Positions 1 through 6,466 of a stretch of 13,963 nt of DNA are shown here, piece by piece. The DNA comes from Klebsiella pneumoniae (lineage in GTDB: Bacteria; Pseudomonadota; Gammaproteobacteria; Pseudomonadales; Azotimanducaceae), in NCBI GenBank assembly GCA_945878745.1, contig CAMDVY010000022.1, positions 1 to 13,963 of the forward strand, read 5' to 3'. Under the pieces are notes generated by a model. The model had not been told where the DNA came from. It saw only the letters and a list, made by a program, of their open reading frames with translations, and ran no database searches. Every line of letters starts with the position of its first letter. Position 1 is the stretch's first letter. Position numbers and translations under genes: made by a program.

Positions 1-501
1 GATGATGTAGAGCAGGGTCAGGGCAAAGCCGCCAACCAGTTTGTAGGTGACCCAGAATTCCATGGAATAGTTCCAGGCGACCATCAGGTTCAGAACCCCG
101 GCCAGGGTGAATCCTGCGGCCCAGCCATAACCGAGGTTGCGCCAGACCTGGTCCGGCAACGCGAGTTGTGGACCCAGCAGGAGTTTGAGCATGTTGCGTC
201 CGGTCAACCGCTCTGACACCAGCAGCACAATGGCCAATGACCAGTTGACGATCGTCGGCTTCCACTGGATGAAGGCTGCATCGCGCAGAAACAGGGTCAT
301 GCCACCGAGAATGATGCTGGCCCAGAAGGTGAACTTCAGCTGCCCACCGATCGGCTTGCGCAGCAGCCAGTAGATCACCATCTGGATGGTCACCCCGGCC
401 ATCAACGCACCCGTCGCATAAAAGATGTTGTTCGGTGCATCGGTGCTGAAGAACACCGCGGCGAAGAGTGCGATGGGCAGAAAGTCGAAGAGCTGGTTCA
501 A
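1..501 (-). CDS. yciB: Inner membrane septation protein A (YciB), partial, C-terminus cut by window edge
   Basis: Reading the minus strand from 501 gives an open frame of 167 residues that runs off the left edge. It begins NQLFDFLPIALF, the signature N-terminus of the YciB/IspZ family (E. coli MKQFLDFLPLVVF). Later it carries FIQWKPTIVNW, LPDQVWRNLGYGW and FWVTYKLVGGFALTLLYI, all family hallmarks, and several hydrophobic membrane segments. YciB is a polytopic inner membrane protein of about 180 residues linked to septation and envelope integrity, so roughly 15 residues should be missing. I chose the TTG at 501 because it places LFDFLP three residues from the start, as in relatives. An in-frame ATG at 585 would add 28 unconserved residues and lies upstream of the best promoter candidate. 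No strong Shine-Dalgarno sequence is visible. It is divergent from yciO. Confidence 0.9.
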   Translation of the reverse strand, partial: MNQLFDFLPIALFAAVFFSTDAPNNIFYATGALMAGVTIQMVIYWLLRKPIGGQLKFTFWASIILGGMTLFLRDAAFIQWKPTIVNWSLAIVLLVSERLTGRNMLKLLLGPQLALPDQVWRNLGYGWAAGFTLAGVLNLMVAWNYSMEFWVTYKLVGGFALTLLYII

Positions 502-533
502 GCCGGAGTGCTCGGGACGGATTGGGGCGTTGG

Positions 534-561
534 ATGATAGAGGTGTGGCGTGGTGGCGCAA
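534..561 (-). promoter_or_regulatory. Putative sigma70 promoter for yciB
   Basis: On the minus strand a -35-like TTGCGC (561-556) is followed after 16 bases by a -10-like TATCAT (539-534, five of six consensus bases). Transcription would begin near 527, about 26 bases before the TTG start of yciB, which supports that start over the ATG at 585. The -35 matches only in its TTG half, so this is a prediction by eye. Confidence 0.4.
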
Positions 562-635
562 ACCGGAATATGGGTCCCGGACCATTCGGGCGACCGGCAC
601 AGTTCGGGCTTGACCCCGCCAAACCGGGCAACGAG

Positions 636-647
636 CTATCTATCTAT
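636..647. repeat. (CTAT)3 tetranucleotide repeat in the yciB-yciO spacer
   Basis: Three tandem CTAT units followed by CT lie about 50 bases before yciO. The rest of the 197-bp divergent spacer holds the yciB promoter candidate, an 11-bp palindrome GGTCC-C-GGACC at 573-583, and a lone TTGACC at 610-615. That TTGACC sits 21 bases from the nearest -10-like TATCTA, which is too far for a good promoter. I see no clear yciO promoter. Confidence 0.5.
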
Positions 648-698
648 CTTTTTCATGCATTCCTGAACACACTCGTCGGCCGCGCGATCGGTTTCAGC

Positions 699-1313
699 AT
701 GAGCCAGTACTTCGAAGTCCATCCCACCCACCCGCAAAAGCGGTTGCTCTCCAGAGCGGCGCAGATTCTGCGCGAGGGCGGATTGGTGGTGTATCCCACC
801 GATACGGCGTACGCGCTGGGTTGCCATATCGGCGACAAAAAGGCGATCGATCGAGTTGAAAGCCTGCGTCGTCTGGACAAAAACCACATGCTGACACTGG
901 CTTGCCGCGACCTGTCCGAGCTGTCTACCTATGCCCGAGTGGACAACACGCAATTCCGGATCCTCAAGCACTACACGCCTGGTCCATTCACCTTTGTCTT
1001 GACGGCCAGTCGGGAAACCCCGCGCCGGCTGGTCCACGATAAACGCAAGACGATCGGCATCCGGGTGCCCGACCATGCCATTGTTCGTGGCCTCCTGGAG
1101 GAACTTGGTGAGCCGATCATGACCACCACCATGCGACTCCCGGAGCAGGAGACACCAGCGACCGACCCGCAGGACTTGCGGGATCTGCTGGAACATCGGG
1201 TGGAACTCATCATCGATGGTGGGCATGGCGGCTTGGAATCAACGACCCTGGTCGATCTGACCCAGGACATTCCGGTCATTCTTCGGCAAGGCGCCGGAAT
1301 CTTCGTCATCTGA
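699..1313 (+). CDS. yciO: YciO-type Sua5/YrdC family protein (threonylcarbamoyl-AMP synthase-like)
   Basis: A 204-residue protein starting MSQYFEVHPTHPQKRLL, closely matching E. coli YciO (MSQFFYIHPDNPQQRLI). The YrdC-fold nucleotide-binding signature YPTDTAYALGC is at residues 32-42. CRDLSELSTY, KRKTIGIRVP and LIIDGGHGGLESTTLVDL follow, as in the family. Sua5/TsaC enzymes make threonylcarbamoyl-AMP for the t6A modification of tRNA. YciO is the paralogous branch and its role is less certain, so TC-AMP synthase activity is inferred from the fold. The open frame extends upstream to 468, but that part overlaps yciB on the other strand and encodes arginine-rich, non-conserved sequence. The family alignment fixes the ATG at 699. 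The Shine-Dalgarno sequence is weak. The gene stands apart from trpS because of a palindromic repeat. Confidence 0.93.
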   Translation: MSQYFEVHPTHPQKRLLSRAAQILREGGLVVYPTDTAYALGCHIGDKKAIDRVESLRRLDKNHMLTLACRDLSELSTYARVDNTQFRILKHYTPGPFTFVLTASRETPRRLVHDKRKTIGIRVPDHAIVRGLLEELGEPIMTTTMRLPEQETPATDPQDLRDLLEHRVELIIDGGHGGLESTTLVDLTQDIPVILRQGAGIFVI

Positions 1314-1335
1314 CCGATCGCTTTTTTCGAACCTA

Positions 1336-1498
1336 GGAGCCTGTCGGACTTGAGACTGATGGACTGCGCCGGTGGGACGAGCGGTCCATTTTTCCCCGAT
1401 TTCTCGTTGCATAGTTCCACTATGCGCCTCGAATTCGTGAAAAACTGTCCTCGCTCTCCCACTCGGCTCGTGACGATCGCTCAAGTCCGACAGGCTCC
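1336..1498. repeat. 163-bp palindromic (fold-back) repeat with 19-bp perfect terminal inverted repeats; MITE-like candidate
   Basis: The ends GGAGCCTGTCGGACTTGAG (1336-1354) and CTCAAGTCCGACAGGCTCC (1480-1498) are exact reverse complements over 19 bases. The centre is a 6-bp stem GCATAG/CTATGC around a 5-base loop TTCCA (1415-1419). The two arms are the same length, 79 bases each. Between the perfect ends and the central stem they still complement imperfectly: I count 30 matches in the 60 inner positions without gaps, and more if single-base bulges are allowed. The whole segment could therefore fold into one long hairpin as DNA or RNA. It contains no gene. I see no clear target-site duplication. 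Such architecture fits a palindromic miniature transposable element or a REP-like repeat (inference). It also fills most of the 289-base gap between yciO and trpS and could end yciO transcripts. Confidence 0.8.
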
Positions 1499-1531
1499 AG
1501 GCGCGTTTTTGACGCCGGGCAGATTGCCCCT

Positions 1532-1560
1532 CGTTCTCGCTGCACCCCTGCCGGTATACT
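1532..1560 (+). promoter_or_regulatory. Putative promoter of the trpS-scpA-scpB-rluB operon
   Basis: A near-consensus -10 box TATACT lies at 1555-1560. The hexamer 17 bases upstream (CGTTCT, 1532-1537) is a poor -35. Transcription would start near 1567, leaving a leader of about 36 bases that ends in the strong Shine-Dalgarno sequence GGGGAGG (1587-1593). The -10 is flanked by GCCGG and CCGGC half-sites, a 5-bp inverted repeat that could be an operator, although such motifs are common by chance. It lies just downstream of the palindromic repeat. Confidence 0.5.
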
Positions 1561-1602
1561 GCCGGCCATAACAACAAGACCTCATCGGGGAGGGTGGTTC
1601 GC

Positions 1603-2811
1603 TTGAGTAGCAGCGATTCGGCGACACGTGTCGTTTCCGGCATGCGTCCGACAGGACGGTTACACCTCGGTCACTACCACGGTGTGCTCAAGAACTGGGT
1701 CAAGTTGCAGTACGAATACGAGTGCTACTTTTTCGTGGCCGACTGGCATGCATTGACCACGTCCTACGAAAACGCAGCCGATATTCCGCAGCATACGTTC
1801 GATCTGGTGGTGGACTGGCTGGCTGCCGGACTGAATCCGGGTTCGACGACGCTCTTCGTGCAATCCAGGGTGCCGGAACACGCGGAACTGCATCTGCTGC
1901 TCTCCATGATCACGCCCTTGGCCTGGCTGGAACGGGTACCAACCTACAAAGACCAGATGCAGAAGCTCAATGACAAGGACCTGGCCACCTATGGATTCCT
2001 TGGTTATCCGCTGCTGCAGGCCGCCGACATCCTGATCTATCGTGCCGGCCATGTGCCGGTTGGTGCGGATCAGGTTGCCCATGTCGAGCTGACCCGTGAA
2101 GTGGCTCGTCGGTTCAATCATCTCTACGGTCGCGAAACCGGCTTCGAGGCGATGGCCGAGGCTGCGATCGCGAAGCTGGGCAAAAAAGCGGCGCGTCTGT
2201 ACTCCGAAAGTCGCCGAGCGTATCTGGAGCAGGGCGATGGTGAAGCGCTAGAGCGTGCACGAGCATTGCTCGCCGGGCATCAGAACCTGTCCATCGGCGA
2301 CTCGGAGCGGCTGTTCGGCTATCTCGAAGGCGGTGGACGGATCATTCTCCCGGAGCCCCAGGCGCTGGTGAATGCGGCCGCGCGTGTACCGGGTCTTGAT
2401 GGCGAGAAAATGTCGAAGTCGAACAACAACACGATGACGCTGCGGGAAACGCCCAAACAGGTTGAAGAAAAAATCCGGACCATGAAAACCGATCCTGCGC
2501 GTGCGCGCCGGACCGATGCCGGCAATCCGGAAAATTGTCCGGTGTTTTCACTGCATAACCTGTACTCGCCCCCGGACCTGCTGAACTGGGTTAACGAGGG
2601 GTGTCGCTCGGCGGGGATCGGTTGTGTGGATTGCAAGAAGCCGTTGATCGCGTCTATCAATGCCGAGCTGGGTGAAATGCGAGAGCGTGCGGCTCAGTTC
2701 GAAAACGATCCGGATCTCGTGAATTCCATTCTCCAGGAAGGCTCGGAAACGGCCCGTGCAGTGGCGCGCGAAACGCTGGAGGATGTGCGTGAAGCCATCG
2801 GTATCGCGTGA
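1603..2811 (+). CDS. trpS: Tryptophan--tRNA ligase (TrpRS), long-insert proteobacterial type
   Basis: A class I aminoacyl-tRNA synthetase that activates tryptophan and charges tRNA-Trp in the cytoplasm. From the TTG at 1603 it has 402 residues. The HIGH-type motif is HLGH at 21-24 inside SGMRPTGRLHLGHYHG, and the KMSKS loop is at 269-273 (GEKMSKSNNN). FLGYPLLQAADILIY and VPVGADQVAHVELTREV are the expected tryptophan and ATP pocket segments. Compared with the usual TrpRS of about 335 residues there is an extra block of about 65 residues (roughly 180-250). The same block occurs in a known branch of about 400 residues found in beta- and some gammaproteobacteria. A GTG at 1594 is an alternative start, but it lies inside the Shine-Dalgarno run GGGGAGGG; TTG 1603 has a nine-base spacing from the GGAGG core. 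It is first in an operon and its TGA overlaps the scpA GTG. Confidence 0.96.
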   Translation: MSSSDSATRVVSGMRPTGRLHLGHYHGVLKNWVKLQYEYECYFFVADWHALTTSYENAADIPQHTFDLVVDWLAAGLNPGSTTLFVQSRVPEHAELHLLLSMITPLAWLERVPTYKDQMQKLNDKDLATYGFLGYPLLQAADILIYRAGHVPVGADQVAHVELTREVARRFNHLYGRETGFEAMAEAAIAKLGKKAARLYSESRRAYLEQGDGEALERARALLAGHQNLSIGDSERLFGYLEGGGRIILPEPQALVNAAARVPGLDGEKMSKSNNNTMTLRETPKQVEEKIRTMKTDPARARRTDAGNPENCPVFSLHNLYSPPDLLNWVNEGCRSAGIGCVDCKKPLIASINAELGEMRERAAQFENDPDLVNSILQEGSETARAVARETLEDVREAIGIA

Positions 2812-3689
2812 GCGAAGAGTTCATCGCTGTGGCTGAAAGCGCGGAAAGCGTCCCGCACAAACTCGATCAGGCACGAATCGACGATGCGGACACGATTGCC
2901 GTTGTACAAGGCAAACCTGTCACGCAGTTGCCTACGGATCTCTACATTCCGCCGGAAGCCCTCGAAGTTTTTCTCGAGACTTTCGAAGGGCCACTGGATC
3001 TGCTGCTCTATCTGATTCGCAAGCAGAACCTGGATATTCTGGAAATTCACGTCGCCGAGATCACCACGCAGTACATCAGGTACATCGAACTGATGAGCAT
3101 GCTGCAGCTTGAGCTGGTGGGTGAATATCTGGTGATGGCGGCCCTGCTGGCGGAGATCAAGTCGCGAATGCTGCTGCCAAGACCTGGCGAGGCTGTCGAT
3201 GATGAGGACGATCCGCGCGCCGAACTGATCAGGCGGCTGCAGGAATACGAACAGATCAAGACTGCAGCGGAAGACGTCGAAAAAATGCCGCGTGTCGATC
3301 GGGACATTTTTCTGGTTCATCCCGAGCGACCGGAACTGGTTCGCGAACAGGTTGATCCACCTGTTGATCTGCGTGAGCTGCTCCTGGCACTGGCCGAGGT
3401 TCTCAGCCGCGCGGAGCTGTATACGAGCCATAGCGTGACACTGGAACCGCTATCGGTGCGGGAACGAATGTCGAATGTCCTTGCGTTTATTTCTGCAGCG
3501 GTCGATTTCGTCTCGTTTCAGCAGCTCTTCACCCGTGCTGAAGGGCGCCGGGGCGTGATCGTGACCTTCCTGGCGTTGATGGAACTGGTCCGTGCAGGAC
3601 TCATCAATCTGGTCCAGAACGAACCCTTTGCGCCAATCTATCTGCGTGCCAGGTCCGACGACCCACACGCATCCCAACTGGAGGATTAA
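2808..3689 (+). CDS. scpA: Segregation and condensation protein A (kleisin ScpA)
   Basis: A 293-residue kleisin that bridges SMC heads and binds ScpB in the bacterial condensin complex on the nucleoid. The ScpA signature FEGPLDLLLYLIRKQNLDI lies at about 59-77, followed by VAEITTQYIRYI and VGEYLVMAALLAEIKSRMLLP. A variable acidic and charged middle follows, then a C-terminal winged-helix region (GRRGVIVTFLALMELVRAGL) that contacts the SMC head. The roughly 50-residue N-terminal extension containing LPTDLYIPPEALEVFLE resembles the extended ScpA of Pseudomonas, so it is probably real. The start is GTG 2808, whose GTGA overlaps the trpS stop by four bases, an arrangement typical of translational coupling. 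Confidence 0.95.
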   Translation: MSEEFIAVAESAESVPHKLDQARIDDADTIAVVQGKPVTQLPTDLYIPPEALEVFLETFEGPLDLLLYLIRKQNLDILEIHVAEITTQYIRYIELMSMLQLELVGEYLVMAALLAEIKSRMLLPRPGEAVDDEDDPRAELIRRLQEYEQIKTAAEDVEKMPRVDRDIFLVHPERPELVREQVDPPVDLRELLLALAEVLSRAELYTSHSVTLEPLSVRERMSNVLAFISAAVDFVSFQQLFTRAEGRRGVIVTFLALMELVRAGLINLVQNEPFAPIYLRARSDDPHASQLED

Positions 3690-3696
3690 CGGCAGA

Positions 3697-4476
3697 ATGG
3701 AAGGAAATCGCATCCGCCAGATCATCGAAGCGGCACTCATGGCTGCGGATGAACCACTCAGCGTGGAACGCCTTGTCAGGCTGTTCAAGCGAGGGGAAAT
3801 TCCAATCGACGATCTGCGCCTGGCCGTGAAAGAAAGTCTGGAGGCGCTGGAAGCGCAATGCGAAGGACGAGGCTTTGAACTGAAAAAGGTGGCCTCCGGC
3901 TACCGCTTTCAGGTGCGTCAGGAGTTGTCCGAATGGGTGAGTCGATTGTGGGAAGAAAAGCCCGGCAAGTACTCACGCGCGTTCCTCGAGACGCTGGCAC
4001 TGATCGCCTACAAACAACCGCTCACTCGAGCCGATATCGAAGTGGTGCGTGGGGTTGCTGTCAGTCCGAACATCATACGAACGCTGATGGAGCGCGGCTG
4101 GATCCGCATCGTCGGCACGCGTGACACACCCGGCAAACCCTCGCTGTACGGAACCACCAGGGAATTTCTCGACTATTTCAACGTGGCGTCACTCAGTGAT
4201 CTGCCACCTCTCGCCGAAATTCGCAGCCTCCTGGAACACGATGCGACCGATGTCGATGAAGCCGTACTCGAAGCGGGTGTCAGCGTTGAACTGTTTGTTG
4301 GAGAAGAAGCGGTTGGAGAGATCGTCGCGGCCAGCGACTCGGTTGAAGATGGGACGACTGGCGACTTGAGTGGAGCGAACGTGTCACCAACCGATGATGA
4401 CCAGGGCGCGGATGAACCGATGGAGTCCGCCATGTTCGCCAGCAACGTGGTGCGCCTGCCCACCGGGCATGGGTGA
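3697..4476 (+). CDS. scpB: Segregation and condensation protein B (ScpB)
   Basis: A 259-residue ScpB, the dimeric winged-helix partner that stabilises the SMC-ScpA complex. The N-terminus MEGNRIRQIIEAALMAADEP and the segment SRAFLETLALIAYKQPLTRADIE, followed by VRGVAVSPNIIRTLMERGWIRIVGTRDTPGKPSLYGTTREFLDYF, are diagnostic. After about residue 185 the protein becomes an acidic, serine/threonine-rich tail with no recognisable fold. The frame is open from 3592, but that part overlaps scpA. I place the start at ATG 3697, seven bases after the scpA stop, with GGAGG at 3680-3684 (twelve bases upstream, slightly long). The TGA overlaps the rluB ATG by one base. Confidence 0.94.
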   Translation: MEGNRIRQIIEAALMAADEPLSVERLVRLFKRGEIPIDDLRLAVKESLEALEAQCEGRGFELKKVASGYRFQVRQELSEWVSRLWEEKPGKYSRAFLETLALIAYKQPLTRADIEVVRGVAVSPNIIRTLMERGWIRIVGTRDTPGKPSLYGTTREFLDYFNVASLSDLPPLAEIRSLLEHDATDVDEAVLEAGVSVELFVGEEAVGEIVAASDSVEDGTTGDLSGANVSPTDDDQGADEPMESAMFASNVVRLPTGHG

Positions 4477-5513
4477 TGCGCGGTCCAATCAAGCGGACTG
4501 CGGGCACGAAGGCCACAGGCTCGAGAGCGACTGGCACTCGAGCCACCGGTCGGCGAGATCCGGAAGAGACCCCGACGCCACGCGCGCGCCGTGTTTCCGC
4601 TGACAGTAAAAGTCGTGCGTCAGCAGCACCGAAAAGTCGGTCTGAATCCACTGCAAAAAGACCGGCGGCGACGGCGGCCGTGTCAGCAAGTCCTGAACGA
4701 TTGCAGAAAGTTCTCGCTGATGCAGGTTTCGGCAGTCGACGCGAGATCGAACGCTGGATCGAGCAGGGCCGCGTCACCGTTGATGGCGAAGTGGCCAAAC
4801 TGGGGCTCAAGGTGCTCTCGACCGCCCGCATTTTCGTTGATGGAAAACCCGTGGCCGCGGTGCCCAAACTCACGCGATCAAGAGTACTTCTGCTCAACAA
4901 GTCGGCCGGTACGATCAGTACGCGCAATGATCCTGAGGGGCGACCGACGGTTTTCGAAGACCTGCCGGAGATCAGGCGTGGTCGTTGGGTCATGGTAGGT
5001 CGACTGGATACCATGACTTCCGGACTCTTGTTGTTTACGGATGATGGGGAACTTGCCAACAAGCTGATGCACCCGTCGTCGGTGCTCGATCGGGAGTATG
5101 CCGTCCGGGTCGACGGAACGCTCACGGATGCAGAAATCGCGATGCTGTGTGAAGGTGTGACGATCGAAGGCGAAGCCATGCGATTCACCGACCTTCGATA
5201 CTACGACGGGCGCAGTCGCAATCACTGGTACCACGCCGTGTTGATGGAAGGGAAACAGCACGAAGTGCGATTGTTGTTTGCCGCGGTTGGACGTGTTGTC
5301 TCGCGTCTCAAACGGGTTCGTTTTGGTCCGGTGGCGTTGCCATCACGATTATTGGCCGGACACTACGAAGAACTGCCCGAACGCGACGTCGCGCAGCTGC
5401 GACGACTGGTTGGACTGTCGAATCCGCCAACCGCTGCGAACGTGCGTGAAGAGCGGAAAAAATCGGTGCTGCTGCCGTTCCCGGAGTTCGAAGAACGTCA
5501 CCGGGGAGATTGA
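4476..5513 (+). CDS. rluB: 23S rRNA pseudouridine synthase, RluB/RsuA family
   Basis: A 345-residue RsuA/RluB/E/F-type enzyme; RluB in E. coli makes pseudouridine 2605 in 23S rRNA. Residues 1-70 are a basic, low-complexity extension rich in Thr, Arg, Ala and Ser with a recurring ATG(S/T)R pattern. An S4 RNA-binding domain follows at about 74-132 (ERLQKVLADAGFGSRREIERW). The catalytic domain carries the motif GRLDTMTSGLLLFTDDGELA with the nucleophilic Asp at 178, then REYAVRV and the C-terminal RLKRVRFGPVALP. E. coli RluB has GRLDVNTCGLLLFT at the motif, so the core is intact. The start is ATG 4476 in a TGATG overlap with scpB; a GTG at 4473 is the alternative. It is the last gene of the operon and convergent with the next gene. 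Confidence 0.93.
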   Translation: MRGPIKRTAGTKATGSRATGTRATGRRDPEETPTPRARRVSADSKSRASAAPKSRSESTAKRPAATAAVSASPERLQKVLADAGFGSRREIERWIEQGRVTVDGEVAKLGLKVLSTARIFVDGKPVAAVPKLTRSRVLLLNKSAGTISTRNDPEGRPTVFEDLPEIRRGRWVMVGRLDTMTSGLLLFTDDGELANKLMHPSSVLDREYAVRVDGTLTDAEIAMLCEGVTIEGEAMRFTDLRYYDGRSRNHWYHAVLMEGKQHEVRLLFAAVGRVVSRLKRVRFGPVALPSRLLAGHYEELPERDVAQLRRLVGLSNPPTAANVREERKKSVLLPFPEFEERHRGD

Positions 5514-5518
5514 TCAGG

Positions 5519-5543
5519 CTCAACTGCGCTGCGCACAGCTGAG
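5519..5543. terminator. Hairpin between convergent genes, possible terminator without U tract
   Basis: Outer arms CTCAACTG and CAGCTGAG pair at seven of eight positions. An alternative inner hairpin TGCGC-T-GCGCA (5525-5535) also forms. It sits in the 39-base gap between the rluB stop (5513) and the stop of the minus-strand gene (5553), where a bidirectional terminator is expected. No T run follows on either strand, so strong intrinsic termination is not supported. Confidence 0.35.
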
Positions 5544-5552
5544 TTCGGCCAA

Positions 5553-6347
5553 TCAGTGAATCAACAGATTGCGCGACTGGTGTTCGGTGGCTTCAGACAG
5601 CGCACTACGCGCTTCTTTGAGTACTGCTTCTGCTGAACTTGCGCCATTCGTGGTGCTGATGCCAATCGTCGCCGACAGGTGCTCACGCAGGGACGGGTTG
5701 TCGAACGGCATGGAGTTCACCAGCACTTCCACTTTGTTAGCGACCCGTTGTGCGCCTTCCTTGGTCGTACGTGGCAGCAGTACGGCCAGATGATCGTCAT
5801 CGATCTGGAAAATGCCGTCGGCTTCCCGAAGTTTGTTCCCCAGGTGTTTTTGCAGTTGATCCGTCATGGCTTGTGAGGTCGCTGATCCGTGGGCGGTGCG
5901 GATCATCTCGATGCCGGTCAGGCGAATCAGTATCAGAGCGTCTTCCTGATTGGCCTTGGCTTTTTTCGCCTTCTTGTTGCGTTCCTTGGCCGTGAGTTCG
6001 TGGACCACCAGCGCGTTGGCCAATGCCGGTGCTGCCAATCGCAGTAGTTCTTCGAGAGTTTCCAGATCGCCGGTGCTGAATCGTCGCGGTGCTGTCAGTT
6101 TGACTTCACCACCACTGATGCCGGTGGTGCCCAGTTGCAGGTTGTAGCTGATGCTGTGCTGTCCGGGTTCACCCGTGGTGAAGTCGACGTTGTGCTCGGA
6201 ATTCAGATAGGCCAGATGGGTGGCCGGTGAGATTGCCATCGCCTGTTCGAACATGCGATCAAGCAAAGGCGAGATTTCCAGCTCGCGGTGGAACGACTGA
6301 ACCATGGTCAGCGCCGTGTCGGCTTCAAAACGTCGAGGTGTGCTCAT
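5553..6347 (-). CDS. GGDEF-fold protein with degenerate active site (probable catalytically dead diguanylate cyclase homologue)
   Basis: A 264-residue soluble protein without membrane segments or signal peptide. Residues 1-115 have a GAF-like look (sensor domain, tentative). A lysine-rich linker KERNKKAKKAKANQ at 121-134 follows. From about 135 the pattern matches a diguanylate cyclase domain: ALILIRLTGIEMI, then READGIFQIDDDHLAVLLP, then EHLSATIGIST. The GGDEF positions, however, read DDDHL (183-187), and the usual first metal ligand in the DxDxFK strand is absent (IRLTGIE). It should not synthesise c-di-GMP and lacks a clear RxxD inhibitory site. It may act as a GTP or nucleotide sensor or a protein-interaction module (inference). 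The start is ATG 6347, with purine-rich AAGGA and GAGAGG runs upstream. It is separated from yciK by a 187-base repeat-rich gap, so it probably has its own promoter, which I could not identify convincingly. Confidence 0.8.
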   Translation of the reverse strand: MSTPRRFEADTALTMVQSFHRELEISPLLDRMFEQAMAISPATHLAYLNSEHNVDFTTGEPGQHSISYNLQLGTTGISGGEVKLTAPRRFSTGDLETLEELLRLAAPALANALVVHELTAKERNKKAKKAKANQEDALILIRLTGIEMIRTAHGSATSQAMTDQLQKHLGNKLREADGIFQIDDDHLAVLLPRTTKEGAQRVANKVEVLVNSMPFDNPSLREHLSATIGISTTNGASSAEAVLKEARSALSEATEHQSRNLLIH

Positions 6348-6363
6348 GTCCTTGTGGTCCTCT

Positions 6364-6396
6364 CCTTGGCCTTGGCCCTTTTCCCTTTTCCCTTTT
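6364..6396. repeat. Short tandem repeats: (CCTTGG)2 followed by (CCCTTTT)3
   Basis: CCTTGG is repeated twice at 6364-6375, then CCCTTTT three times at 6376-6396. On the minus strand, the sense strand of the downstream gene, this reads as AAAAGGG x3 and CCAAGG x2, a purine-rich leader 17-49 bases before the ATG at 6347. Copy-number change here would alter the spacing of the leader and the number of Shine-Dalgarno-like AAGG motifs. Confidence 0.85.
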
Positions 6397-6401
6397 CATG
6401 C

Positions 6402-6411
6402 GGGGGGGGGG
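6402..6411. repeat. G10 homopolymer tract
   Basis: Ten consecutive G (C10 on the sense strand of the downstream gene) lie 55-64 bases upstream of the ATG at 6347. Tracts of this length are prone to slippage in replication and also to sequencing error. Confidence 0.9.
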
Positions 6412-6412
6412 C

Positions 6413-6431
6413 GCGCACCGTCGAGGTGCGC
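6413..6431. other. Perfect 7-bp inverted repeat (hairpin) next to the G10 tract
   Basis: GCGCACC and GGTGCGC flank a five-base loop GTCGA. There is no T run on either side, so it is not a classical terminator. Its position about 65-85 bases before the degenerate GGDEF gene makes a regulator-binding site or leader structure possible, but nothing in the sequence decides between them. Confidence 0.55.
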
Positions 6432-6466
6432 TTGATCTACCCCGTGATTTTCTGTGATGCAGGGTC

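Noticed and set aside
468..698. N-terminal extension of yciO to the first in-frame start
   Set aside because: The extension overlaps yciB on the other strand, is not conserved in YciO relatives, and the ATG at 699 aligns exactly with the E. coli start.
1308..1330. Terminator directly after yciO (T6 at 1322-1327)
   Set aside because: The only inverted sequence before the T run is the loop-less CGATCG, which cannot form a useful hairpin.
1336..1498. Integron attC site
   Set aside because: An attC site is also an imperfect palindrome, but the ends here lack the RYYYAAC and GTTRRRY core sites and there is no cassette or integrase nearby.
1645..1654. GTCCGACAGG inside trpS matches ten bases of the terminal repeat at 1336-1498
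   Set aside because: It encodes the conserved RPTG of TrpRS and has no partner arm, so the match is most likely chance.
4280..5188. 302-codon minus-strand frame opposite scpB and rluB
   Set aside because: Serine- and arginine-rich shadow frame across two genes with firm identities.
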